64,000 bases of DNA from UBA5794 sp963714375 (lineage in GTDB: Bacteria; Actinomycetota; Acidimicrobiia; Spongiisociales; UBA5794). A program made the translations under genes and the position numbers. The notes beneath the pieces are model-generated. The model saw only the letters and a list, made by a program, of their open reading frames with translations, was not told where the DNA came from and searched no databases. Where the stretch lies: NCBI GenBank assembly GCA_963714375.1, contig CAVQOG010000006.1:434001-498000 (forward strand). Direction: 5' to 3'. Below are positions 42,757-50,756 of this stretch, piece after piece (position 1 is the stretch's first letter; the number at the start of each line of letters is the position of its first letter).

Positions 42757-44296
42757 GTTCCGCTATGGATTTCATTTCCATGAACAGTCTCAGGTAGTCG
42801 GGTCCTCCAGCCTTGGCGTTTGAGCCTGACATGTTGAATCCGCCAAACGGCTGGACGCCAACAAGTGCCCCGGTGATCTTGCGGTTCAGGTACAGGTTCC
42901 CTGCATGGAACTCTCGCTTTGCCCGTGCAAGACGCTGGTCATCATTGGAATACACACCACCTGTGAGACCAAACCGGGTTCCGTTTGCGACCGTCAAGGC
43001 AGCGTCGAAGTCTGAAACTCTGATGATCGAAAGCACCGGTCCAAAGATCTCGTGCTGGGCAAGCCGCGAATCGGGTTCAACATCGACGAAGACCGTTGGC
43101 TCGATGTAGTAGCCGCCATCTTTTTCGATTGCGTGCCCGCCCATCACCAGAGTTGCCTCCTCCTTGCCAGCCTCAATCTCAGTCATGATCGAATGGTGCT
43201 GGGCCGCCGAAATCACAGGACCCACCGGATAGTTCTCAATCGCAGCCCCGATCGTCAGTTTTGATGCGAGCTCCACAACGGCATCAACCAGTTCGTCATG
43301 AACCGCGTCGAAGACGATCAGGCGACTGCACGCAGAACACTTCTGACCTTGGAATCCGAATGCCGAAGCCACTGCATCAGCAGCAGCAGCCTGGATGTCG
43401 ACCGTGTCATCGATGATGAGGCCATCCTTGCCACCCATCTCCATGTAGGACCGCTTCAGCCATTTCTGGCCCTCACTCACCTTCGCAGCACGTTCAGCGA
43501 TACGAAGGCCGACCTCCATCGATCCTGTGAAGTTCACGAAACGCGTACGCGGATGATCCACAAGTGCATCACCGATTTCTCCGCCGGATCCTGGCAAGAA
43601 GTTGACGACTCCAGCCGGCATGCCTGCATCCTCGAGAACCTTCATAAAGGCCCACGCGACCAGCGGAGTGTTCGACGCCGGCTTCAGAATCACCGTGTTG
43701 CCAGCAGCGACCGGGCCCATCACCATTCCCGCAGGGATTGCAAGCGGGAAATTCCACGGAGGAATCACAACGCCGACTCCAATTGGCTGGAGCGTCGACG
43801 TGTTGGTTTCTCCGTCAACCTGGACCACATCAACTGGTTCGCTCATACGGAGGGCCTGATGGGCGTAGTAGCGACAGAAATCAACAGCCTCAGCAACATC
43901 TGCCTCAGCTTCACCCCAATTCTTCCCTGCTTCGTATGACTGCCACGCCGCAAACTCGAACTTGCGTTCCAAGATGAGATCGCCGACGCGATGGACAATG
44001 CCTGCCCGTTCCTCAGCTGTCTTTCGTGACCAGTCAGCGAATGCGTCCCACGCTGCTGCCATTGCCTGATCAACGTGACCCTTTGTCGCGGAGGCAGCAG
44101 TCCCGATCCGCTGCGCAGGGTTCGATGGGTTCACCGACTCGATGGAGCCCTTGGTGTCGATGTGCTCACCGCCAATGACAAGAAGCGCACGCTCGCCCAG
44201 TTTCGCCGCAACGGCGTCAAGCCCACCGCGGAATCGAGCTGAGCTCGTCTGGTCTGAGAAATCGGAATATGGTTCTGGAACGTATGGCGCAAGCAC
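42746..44296 (-). CDS. pruA: L-glutamate gamma-semialdehyde (P5C) dehydrogenase
   Basis: This 516-residue aldehyde dehydrogenase oxidises pyrroline-5-carboxylate/glutamate semialdehyde to glutamate, the second step of proline catabolism. Motifs are IPPWNFPLAIPAGMVMG, the catalytic Glu in MEMGGKDGLI and the catalytic Cys in FGFQGQKCSACSRL, with EIFGPVLSI downstream; QPFGGFNMSGSNAKAGGPDYL at the end is characteristic of the P5CDH group. The GTG at 44296 is preceded by CAGGAGG. The proline dehydrogenase partner is not in the window. It is divergent from the receiver-domain gene. Confidence 0.93.
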   Translation of the reverse strand: MLAPYVPEPYSDFSDQTSSARFRGGLDAVAAKLGERALLVIGGEHIDTKGSIESVNPSNPAQRIGTAASATKGHVDQAMAAAWDAFADWSRKTAEERAGIVHRVGDLILERKFEFAAWQSYEAGKNWGEAEADVAEAVDFCRYYAHQALRMSEPVDVVQVDGETNTSTLQPIGVGVVIPPWNFPLAIPAGMVMGPVAAGNTVILKPASNTPLVAWAFMKVLEDAGMPAGVVNFLPGSGGEIGDALVDHPRTRFVNFTGSMEVGLRIAERAAKVSEGQKWLKRSYMEMGGKDGLIIDDTVDIQAAAADAVASAFGFQGQKCSACSRLIVFDAVHDELVDAVVELASKLTIGAAIENYPVGPVISAAQHHSIMTEIEAGKEEATLVMGGHAIEKDGGYYIEPTVFVDVEPDSRLAQHEIFGPVLSIIRVSDFDAALTVANGTRFGLTGGVYSNDDQRLARAKREFHAGNLYLNRKITGALVGVQPFGGFNMSGSNAKAGGPDYLRLFMEMKSIAERHR

Positions 44297-44411
44297 TATG
44301 CCTCCTGAAGATGGGTAGGTGTACAACAGGCTACGACAGGCTCGGCACCATCATGCCCGGATCACCGAAGAATCCGCTGCAGTCGTCCGGATTCCTGCCG
44401 ATATTCCAACC

Positions 44412-44783
44412 ATGCAACAACCCCATGTTCTCGTTATCGAGGATTCTGCCTCTGTCCGGAGGCTGATTGAGGTGTGCCTCCGCGTCCTCGACGTCACGAT
44501 CTCGTCATCTACTGATGGAATGGAAGGGATCAAAGCGATCCGCGAGCGAAAGCCTGACGTTGTGGTTCTCGATATCGGTCTGCCGGGTATGGATGGCTGG
44601 GAAGTACTCAACCAACTCCGATCTGACGCGGCAACGGAACACCTTCGGGTTCTCATCCTGACTGCCCATGCCCAGCCCGAGATGGCAGATCGTGCTGCCA
44701 AGGGCGGAGCGGATGCGTTCATGACCAAACCGTTCAGACCACTTGACCTACGCGAACAGGTGGAAAAACTCCTGAACATGTAG
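44412..44783 (+). CDS. Single-domain response regulator
   Basis: A 123-residue CheY-like receiver with acidic pocket EDS near the N-terminus, phospho-accepting Asp in VVVLDIGLPGMDGW, conserved Thr in ILTAHAQ and Lys in MTKPFRP. There is no output domain, so it must act by protein contact or phosphorelay. The ATG at 44412 fits the domain start; the frame upstream shows no similarity. It lies 32 bp upstream of the lipid kinase gene; no kinase gene is adjacent. Confidence 0.92.
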   Translation: MQQPHVLVIEDSASVRRLIEVCLRVLDVTISSSTDGMEGIKAIRERKPDVVVLDIGLPGMDGWEVLNQLRSDAATEHLRVLILTAHAQPEMADRAAKGGADAFMTKPFRPLDLREQVEKLLNM

Positions 44784-44815
44784 TCCACGGCATGGGCCTC
44801 CGATACCCTCAACCG

Positions 44816-45742
44816 ATGCGCCGCGCCGTCCTCATTGCCAACCCTTCAGCCTCCCAGTTCACTGGCGGTCTGTTTCGGAAGGTCGCCACGATCCTGTCTG
44901 GCACATTCGACCTATCGACCCAGTGGCCGGTAAGCGGACAAGACACGATGCGACAGACTGCGGCGGCTGCCGAAGACGCGGTTGATGTCGTTTTCGCAAT
45001 GGGTGGCGACGGTGTCGCACATCATGTTGCAAACGGGCTTGCAGGATCCGACACGGCACTTGGCCTGATCCCCGTGGGGACCACCAATGTCTTGGCGCGT
45101 ATTCTCGGCATCCCCTCCAAGCCCGTGAAGGCTGCGCACGCCGCCACGACGTACAATCCACTGCCAACGCGGGTCGGGCGAATCTCGGCAACTTTGGCTG
45201 GAAAACGTATCGAGCGAGTGGCAACATTCTCCATCGGTATCGGCTTCGACGCCGCCGTTGTGGAAGCTGCAGAGCAACGGCCATACGCCAAGGTCAGATT
45301 CGGAGGCATTTACTACGCCTCGACCGCTGTCGGACGCCTCACATCGGATTGGCGAACACGTCTGCCCAACTTGCGAATCGAAGCCAATGGTGAATCGTAC
45401 GATGCGGTTGCCGCCCTCACGCAGGTCCACCATCCGTACACCTACTTCGGACGGGTTCCGCTTCACCTGACGACGGAGGACCCCCACGGAATGGCAACGC
45501 TTGGGGTGGACAAGCTTGGCTATCGCAACGCCGCATCACTTCTGTCACGGGCTGTTTTGCGCCGCACCCACTCCGCACGCTCAGGTGCCCATCTGTGGAC
45601 GGAATATGATCGAATCACGGTTGATGCCGATCCACCGGCACCATTCCAAGCCGACGGCGAGCTGCTCGGAACAGCCTCACACATCGAGATCGAGCCGGTG
45701 GAACACGGGATGCTTGTGCTGAGACCTGAATCGGAGGTCTGA
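44816..45742 (+). CDS. Diacylglycerol/lipid kinase family protein
   Basis: A 308-residue DAGK-family lipid kinase. It begins RRAVLIANPSASQ, has the nucleotide-binding glycine loop AMGGDGVAHHVANGL and the signature PVGTTNVLARIL, and ends in a beta-rich domain (FQADGELLG). Such enzymes phosphorylate diacylglycerol, sphingoid or related lipids at the membrane. An alternative ATG at 44792 would add eight residues. The stop codon (45740-45742) lies in a heptamer array. Confidence 0.88.
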   Translation: MRRAVLIANPSASQFTGGLFRKVATILSGTFDLSTQWPVSGQDTMRQTAAAAEDAVDVVFAMGGDGVAHHVANGLAGSDTALGLIPVGTTNVLARILGIPSKPVKAAHAATTYNPLPTRVGRISATLAGKRIERVATFSIGIGFDAAVVEAAEQRPYAKVRFGGIYYASTAVGRLTSDWRTRLPNLRIEANGESYDAVAALTQVHHPYTYFGRVPLHLTTEDPHGMATLGVDKLGYRNAASLLSRAVLRRTHSARSGAHLWTEYDRITVDADPPAPFQADGELLGTASHIEIEPVEHGMLVLRPESEV

Positions 45743-45760
45743 CGTCGGACGTCTGACCTG
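45733..45760. repeat. Heptanucleotide array, family 1 (four units)
   Basis: Four units GGAGGTC, TGACGTC, GGACGTC and TGACCTG cover the stop codon of the lipid kinase and part of the gap to the convergent MscS gene. The period and word shape match the arrays at 729, 6900, 42722 and 60322. Confidence 0.75.
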
Positions 45761-45790
45761 AGCAACGGTCAGCGGTAGGCGGGGAGAGGA

Positions 45791-46663
45791 CTATTCCTCG
45801 GTTCGCATTCGCATGACCACCTGATCGAACGGAATCTCGATCCCCTCAGTATCGAGGCGGTTCTTGATCCTTCGAAGAAACTCTCGCTTGACGAGCCAAC
45901 GATCGTCTGGGGTCAGCGTCATCAGCACGCGGATGTTGACTGCGGAGCTGTCGAGCTTGTTCACTCCCAGCATCTCGGGATCGCTGATGAACCGTCCTGA
46001 CCACTCCTCGTCGCCGGCGAGAGAGAAGGCCTCGTCTTTGACGACGTCCATCGCCTTGTCCACGTCTGTGTCGTACGACACCGGGATATCAACCACAACT
46101 CGCGAGAACTCGGACGTCAGATTTGAAGCGACCTTGATCTGCCCGTTCGGAACGAAGTGTTGGTTGCCTTCCAGATCCCGCAAGACCGTCGATCGAAGCT
46201 GTATTGATTCAACGGACCCGGTCACACCCGCAATCGATACGACGTCACCGAGCGCGTACTGGTCCTCAACGAGAATCAGAAAACCTGCAATGACGTCACG
46301 CACAAGGTCCTGGGCACCGAATCCGACGGCAACTCCGACGGTGGTGCCGACCGCGATGAACGGCGCCATTGGTAGACCCCAAATCGCCATGATCGTGAGC
46401 GCCACAATGACCCAAAGCGTTATCGACAGCACCATCCTGAGTACACCTGAGATCGTGACGAGACGCTGCCCGCGTTCACGATCCGCTGGATCACTTGATC
46501 CGTGGAGCTCATTCTCGATGCGGATCTCCCACCGACGAACCCCACGCCTGATCACGCCCAGAAACACCCATGCAGCAAGAAAAACAACCAGCGTGGAGAT
46601 GATCTCCCCACCATGGTCCGTCCAGCGGTCGCCGATCCACTCGGTGATGTCATCCCAACTCAT
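45791..46663 (-). CDS. MscS-type mechanosensitive ion channel
   Basis: A 290-residue small-conductance mechanosensitive channel. Transmembrane segments are at about 22-42, 75-98 and the pore helix region AVGTTVGVAVGFGAQDLVRDVIAGF, the MscS signature. The beta domain follows with LVEDQYALGDVVSI and RDLEGNQHFVPNGQI. It releases solutes upon osmotic downshock. The ATG at 46663 has a GGAAGGA site and lies 14 bp inside the end of the upstream GTPase gene, implying coupled translation of GTPase and channel. Confidence 0.93.
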   Translation of the reverse strand: MSWDDITEWIGDRWTDHGGEIISTLVVFLAAWVFLGVIRRGVRRWEIRIENELHGSSDPADRERGQRLVTISGVLRMVLSITLWVIVALTIMAIWGLPMAPFIAVGTTVGVAVGFGAQDLVRDVIAGFLILVEDQYALGDVVSIAGVTGSVESIQLRSTVLRDLEGNQHFVPNGQIKVASNLTSEFSRVVVDIPVSYDTDVDKAMDVVKDEAFSLAGDEEWSGRFISDPEMLGVNKLDSSAVNIRVLMTLTPDDRWLVKREFLRRIKNRLDTEGIEIPFDQVVMRMRTEE

Positions 46664-47576
46664 CAGTTGCTTCCTTCCGGGCTCTCGACGCAACGACCTG
46701 GTGTGTAGCTATTCCCAACAATACGAAGGACGCCATCGCAAGTGCGGCATCCGCTCGTTCGTCACCCCGGAGTCCCTCGAATGAGTCATCGATGTGTTGC
46801 CAGAGCCGATTTGCGGCATGCGCTATATCGACCGTAAGCCCTTGAATCGCTGTTTCCTTGCTGTCGAGTCGTTCCGCCAAAGCAGATTTCAATTCGTCGG
46901 TCGACAGGTCAACGGTTTCCGATGCTGCGGCTACGGTTGTGATGACGTGTGGATCGATGAAGCCGTCATCCAGCAAGTGTGCTCGCAAACTTGTCCTTAC
47001 CAACCCAATGTGCTCATCGAGTCGATCGGCTTGATTCAGAACGAAGAGCATCTGGTCCGCATGGCTCCGGAGAGGCTTGAGGAAGGAATCATGGATGATC
47101 CGATCCGAGTACTTCTCAGGATCAAAGACCCAAATCACCGCGTCGACGACATCGAGGACCGACTCAACGATCCTGCGATGGTCGGTGAATGTGCTGTCGA
47201 AATCAGGAAGATCCACCAGCACGAGATCACCGAGACCGGACACCTCAACCATCTCATCTATCCCGAGGCTTGCCACGAATCCGGACAAATTGCCAGCGAC
47301 GTCGGACGGGATTGCCGCCAAACACCTCGACGTCGTTGGCCGCTCGATTCCCACATCGGCAATCTGGGCACCACAGAGGGTGTTCATCAGCGAGGACTTC
47401 CCTGACCCCGTTCCACCGGCCAAAGCCACGACCAGAACCTCTCCAAGGAAGCCGGTCCGTCGTCGCAGGTGACCACGAAGGGAAGCGACCTCCTCCCACA
47501 TGTCCGGATCGGCAACCGACTCTGACCTCGCGAGGCATATGTCGAGGAGATCACTGAGCTCAGATAGATCACTCAC
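46650..47576 (-). CDS. Dynamin-like/YfjP-type GTPase (second of a pair)
   Basis: A 308-residue GTPase. The P-loop is GGTGSGKSSLMN, switch residues follow in ERPTTSRCL, G3 is VDLPDFDS and G4 is LNQADRLD. The C-terminal part is helical and ends in one hydrophobic segment (ALAMASFVLLGIATHQVVA) that could insert in the membrane. This fits the bacterial dynamin-like or YfjP group acting in membrane maintenance. The GTG at 47576 overlaps the stop of the upstream GTPase by 8 bp (GTGAGTGA), and its own 3' end overlaps mscS by 14 bp. Confidence 0.87.
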   Translation of the reverse strand: MSDLSELSDLLDICLARSESVADPDMWEEVASLRGHLRRRTGFLGEVLVVALAGGTGSGKSSLMNTLCGAQIADVGIERPTTSRCLAAIPSDVAGNLSGFVASLGIDEMVEVSGLGDLVLVDLPDFDSTFTDHRRIVESVLDVVDAVIWVFDPEKYSDRIIHDSFLKPLRSHADQMLFVLNQADRLDEHIGLVRTSLRAHLLDDGFIDPHVITTVAAASETVDLSTDELKSALAERLDSKETAIQGLTVDIAHAANRLWQHIDDSFEGLRGDERADAALAMASFVLLGIATHQVVASRARKEATDELG

Positions 47577-48866
47577 CGGCAAGGTCCGTGCTCCCGACGG
47601 CAGTGGCCGCTGCGAACAGCACACCGGGTCGGTACTCACCTGCTGCATCAACGATCGTTCTCCAATCGTTGCTTCGAGCGTCTACAGGTCGTTGCAGGAT
47701 GTCAAGGAGCTCTTGATGGCATGCCGAGATTGGTTCCTCACTCGCGTGCTTGATCAGTCGATTGAATCGCCTGGGAGTGCTGATGGTCGGATCAACCGAC
47801 ACAAGCCATGACCATCGGTCGAGCAGCGCCATCGCCGAGTTCTTCCGGAATCGAGAATGTGTCTCTGATCGGAATCGTCGACGCACGGAATCGTTCCACT
47901 CTTCGAGTGATTCGATGGTCGCATCAGTGTTGGTCTGGGGCAGGTGCGAGCGAACTCGGCCGGCGAGGCCACCGGCCCGGGATGATTCCACAGCTTCATC
48001 GAATGAGGAGACGGCCGACATGGCAGCCGTTGCCAGGAGTCCACGAATCTCCGTCCACTCGGACGACGCGTCCACGAGTGGAAGCTCAAGCGTCGGAAGC
48101 TCGACCGTATCGATGGAGCGATTTAGCGATCCAACCTCTCGCGCAGCTTCAGTCAAGCCCGTCGCGATCCTTCGACTCGCACCGGCAACGGCTCGCGACA
48201 ATACGGCCCAGCGAGCCTCCGTGAACACATCAAGGGGAACATCACGCACCAAGTCGGTGACGACGACAGCATCACCCTCGACAATCACCACCGCTGGCTT
48301 GACACCGATGCGCTCTGAAATCGCATCCTCGATTTGCTCCCGAAGAGCCATGTCGCGCGGCATCCGATTCGCAACGACACAGAAGGAGTCGGAGGATTGC
48401 GCTGCAGCAAGAATCTCGCTGGTCGCTTCGTCTCCATACCGAGACGGCGTAACCACCACAATCGACCGTGCAGCACGTCCCATGATCTGGCGCACGGTCT
48501 CATCAGCAGCATCCCATGGCGGCGTATCGACCACAACGAGTCCGACCGGGAGGCCGTCGACATTGACACAATCAGTTACTCCCTCGATGGGCGACGGGCC
48601 TGCCGCACACACAGCCGTCGCTGCGGTTGTCGTCGGACGGATCGGGGACACCAATACGACGTCTGAGCCGACAATCGCATTCACGATGCTCGACTTGCCA
48701 CTCCCCCCGCGCCGACCACTGCCACGATCGATGGATGCACGGCAAGAATTTCAAGTGCGTCTGCACCCGCACGAGCGTCGTCGAGGACATGGAGCAGGCT
48801 GTCGTCGAGAAGCAGCGTTGGCACATCCGACAGAGCAGACTTGAGATCGGAAATGGTGCTGGTCAT
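47569..48866 (-). CDS. Dynamin-like GTPase (first of a pair), reading frame interrupted inside the P-loop
   Basis: This gene reads as one 432-residue GTPase only if the ribosome or the sequence shifts by -1 at 48702-48708. From the ATG at 48866 the first frame gives MTSTISDLKSALSD up to VVGAGG (codon 55), then runs off to VASRAS and a stop. The continuing frame starts SGKSSIVNAIVGSD and goes on with G2-like RPTTTAATAV and G3-like VVDTPPWDA to 47569. Joined, the P-loop is GAGGSGKSS, a textbook Walker A. The junction is the heptamer G GGG GGA in the correct phase for -1 slippage. Loss of one G from a run of seven (mutation or sequencing error) would look the same. It is coupled to the second GTPase and mscS downstream. 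Confidence 0.75.
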
Positions 48867-48899
48867 GGGCCCATTCCAGCAGAACGTGACACCCAGCAT

Positions 48900-48971
48900 C
48901 CGACTTCAGTCGGCGGACCGACTTCAGTCGGCGGACCGACTTCAGTCGGCGGACCGACTTCAGTCGGCGTC
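48900..48971. repeat. 18-bp tandem repeat with internal hairpin, four copies
   Basis: Four head-to-tail copies of CCGACTTCAGTCGGCGGA start at 48900, 48918, 48936 and 48954, the first three perfect and the last ending CGTC. Each copy contains the inverted repeat CCGACT-TC-AGTCGG, so the array can form four adjacent small hairpins. The stop codon of the Mca-like gene (48960-48962) is in the fourth copy, and the array ends 34 bp upstream of the GTPase ATG. Confidence 0.93.
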
Positions 48972-49820
48972 ATCGATTCCAGCGAAGAGATCGTTCTCAC
49001 CGGTGTTCCAGCCAACCCGTGAAGCCATCATCTCGAAGTCCTCCCATGGATAAACCTCTTCAACAAGCTCCGTAGGTACTTGGAACCAATGGCCATCCGG
49101 GTCAATCTGAGTGCGGTGGGCGCGAAGCGCGTCCCTGCTCTGCTCGACATAGCCCGTTACGTCGATCCGCGTTACGTCACGTTCGAGCATCGGCCTGCTC
49201 TCCATCATTTCCAACCAGCGGTCGTACGGTGAGTTTCCGGTGCGCTCGAGCATCGCCTCATGGATCGTACGAACGCGATCTCGCGTGAAGATCGTCGGCG
49301 CGTACATCTTCTTGATCTCCCACGGCTCTCCCAAATCGGGAAACCGATCCACGTCGGCTGCGGCATCAAAGACCAGCATTGACATCTCGTGAACCCTGAG
49401 GTGATCGGGATGCGGATAGAACTCATGGTCGTCATATCCGATGAGGACATCGGGCCGTACATCGCGGACGATGCCAACAAGTCTCGCGAGCACTTCGTCG
49501 ACCGGTTGGTTGCAGAACGCCCGAGGATCAGCGTTGTCAAGCGAGTCTGGCATTCCCGAGTCGCGGTAGCCCAACAGGATCACCTCGTCGTATCCCTGGA
49601 TCGCAGCGGCTTCAACCAACTCGGCCTCCCTCACCGACTTGAGATTCGCCTTGATCTCGGGCCGGTCCATGGCAGGGTTGAGGATGTCTCCAGCCTCCCC
49701 GCCTGTGGCCGTAACGAGTACGCAGCGGACTCCGCTCGCTGCGTAGCGAGAAATGGTTCCGGCACCCTTGGATGATTCATCGTCGGGGTGGGCATGGAGG
49801 GCGAGCAGCGTCATGGACAT
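48960..49820 (-). CDS. mca: Mycothiol S-conjugate amidase-like PIG-L deacetylase
   Basis: A 286-residue zinc-dependent LmbE/PIG-L hydrolase. The zinc motif HAHPDDES is at residues 9-16 and the third ligand in FYPHPDHLRVHE. Its length and the strings GAGTISRYAASGVRCVLVTATGGEAGD and NSPYDRWLEMMESRPM resemble mycothiol conjugate amidase (Mca, about 288 residues), which detoxifies electrophile-mycothiol adducts, more than MshB. The distinction is by eye. The stop codon is embedded in the 18-bp tandem repeat. Confidence 0.85.
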   Translation of the reverse strand: MSMTLLALHAHPDDESSKGAGTISRYAASGVRCVLVTATGGEAGDILNPAMDRPEIKANLKSVREAELVEAAAIQGYDEVILLGYRDSGMPDSLDNADPRAFCNQPVDEVLARLVGIVRDVRPDVLIGYDDHEFYPHPDHLRVHEMSMLVFDAAADVDRFPDLGEPWEIKKMYAPTIFTRDRVRTIHEAMLERTGNSPYDRWLEMMESRPMLERDVTRIDVTGYVEQSRDALRAHRTQIDPDGHWFQVPTELVEEVYPWEDFEMMASRVGWNTGENDLFAGIDDAD

Positions 49821-49872
49821 CGGGCGAGTATGCCGCGACGGTGCCCCTTCTGACAGTCGACGGGGTGCACAA

Positions 49873-50640
49873 TCAGAGAATCCTGGTCGCCGTCAAGCCC
49901 TCGGCGCAGTCGTCAAGGAGAGGACACCAGGAACAGTGTGGCCCTGCCCTCCGTTCGAGGTCGGTTCCAGCCGCCATTGCTCTCCGGAGCGCTTCAATCA
50001 TCGCGCCGACATCAGCCTGGGTTGCCAGCACTGATTCCTCCGTCGGTTCGAGATGCACATTCTCCCCCGTCGCCACCGACATCGCCTCGGCAGCTGACGG
50101 GATCTCATCGTTGAGGAGCTTCCACACCATTGCGTAGAACTCAAGCTGAGACTCCTTGTCCGAGAGATACGTGCCTGTCTTCCAATCCACAATCCGCGCA
50201 CCATCGTCGGAGTCGAACACTGCGTCCATGCTGCCGCGAACCGTGATACCACTCCCGGCATCGAGGTCAAATCCCATCTCCGCCGCCCGAAAACCGTCGA
50301 ATGGCAGCGCTTTGAAGCGATCGTAGAGCGCTTGGACTTCGAGGGTGATCGCATCGAACTCAGAGATACTCATACCGAGTTCGCCCATCATTCCACCAAG
50401 ATGGGTACCAGCCGCGACACGACACACATGATTGAAATCCTCAGCCGCGATCTCGCCTTGGTCGAGGTGTGTCGCAAAGATCTTGTGCGCAAGCTGTCCC
50501 TTGAGTGATGCGGCCGACGGCTTCCCATAGAACCCTTGGAGTCGTCCAAGGGCTTTTTGGGGGCATTCGAGATACGCGGTATAGAGCGTTGCCGAGACGT
50601 TGAAGGAATCCCCGGATTCGACATGATCAAAGATGCCCAT
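49873..50640 (-). CDS. RecB-family PD-(D/E)XK nuclease with Fe-S cysteines
   Basis: A 255-residue stand-alone nuclease. Cys26 (YLECPQKALGRL) and the C-terminal CSWCPLLDDC give the four-cysteine Fe-S arrangement. The core motifs are GQLAHKIFATHL, GSMDAVFDSDDGARIVDWKTG and a QLEFYAMVW helix. This is the same single-domain architecture as the gene at 14661 but in a different context. An adjacent GTG at 50643 is an alternative start. It is divergent from the VanW-like genes. Function in DNA repair or end trimming is inferred. Confidence 0.87.
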   Translation of the reverse strand: MGIFDHVESGDSFNVSATLYTAYLECPQKALGRLQGFYGKPSAASLKGQLAHKIFATHLDQGEIAAEDFNHVCRVAAGTHLGGMMGELGMSISEFDAITLEVQALYDRFKALPFDGFRAAEMGFDLDAGSGITVRGSMDAVFDSDDGARIVDWKTGTYLSDKESQLEFYAMVWKLLNDEIPSAAEAMSVATGENVHLEPTEESVLATQADVGAMIEALRRAMAAGTDLERRAGPHCSWCPLLDDCAEGLTATRIL

Positions 50641-50756
50641 CACGTCATCGTACGACAGGGCGGGCGACCTGGTGGTCGGACTACTCGGGAATCAACGTCG
50701 TATCTGACCCTCATCCATATACTCGCCGAACGGCCAATTCCCCTGTTGGAGCCCGA

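Noticed and set aside
48900..48971. CRISPR array
   Set aside because: The units are contiguous 18-bp copies without unique spacers, and no cas genes are present; the Cas4-like nucleases in the window are RecB-family repair enzymes by context.
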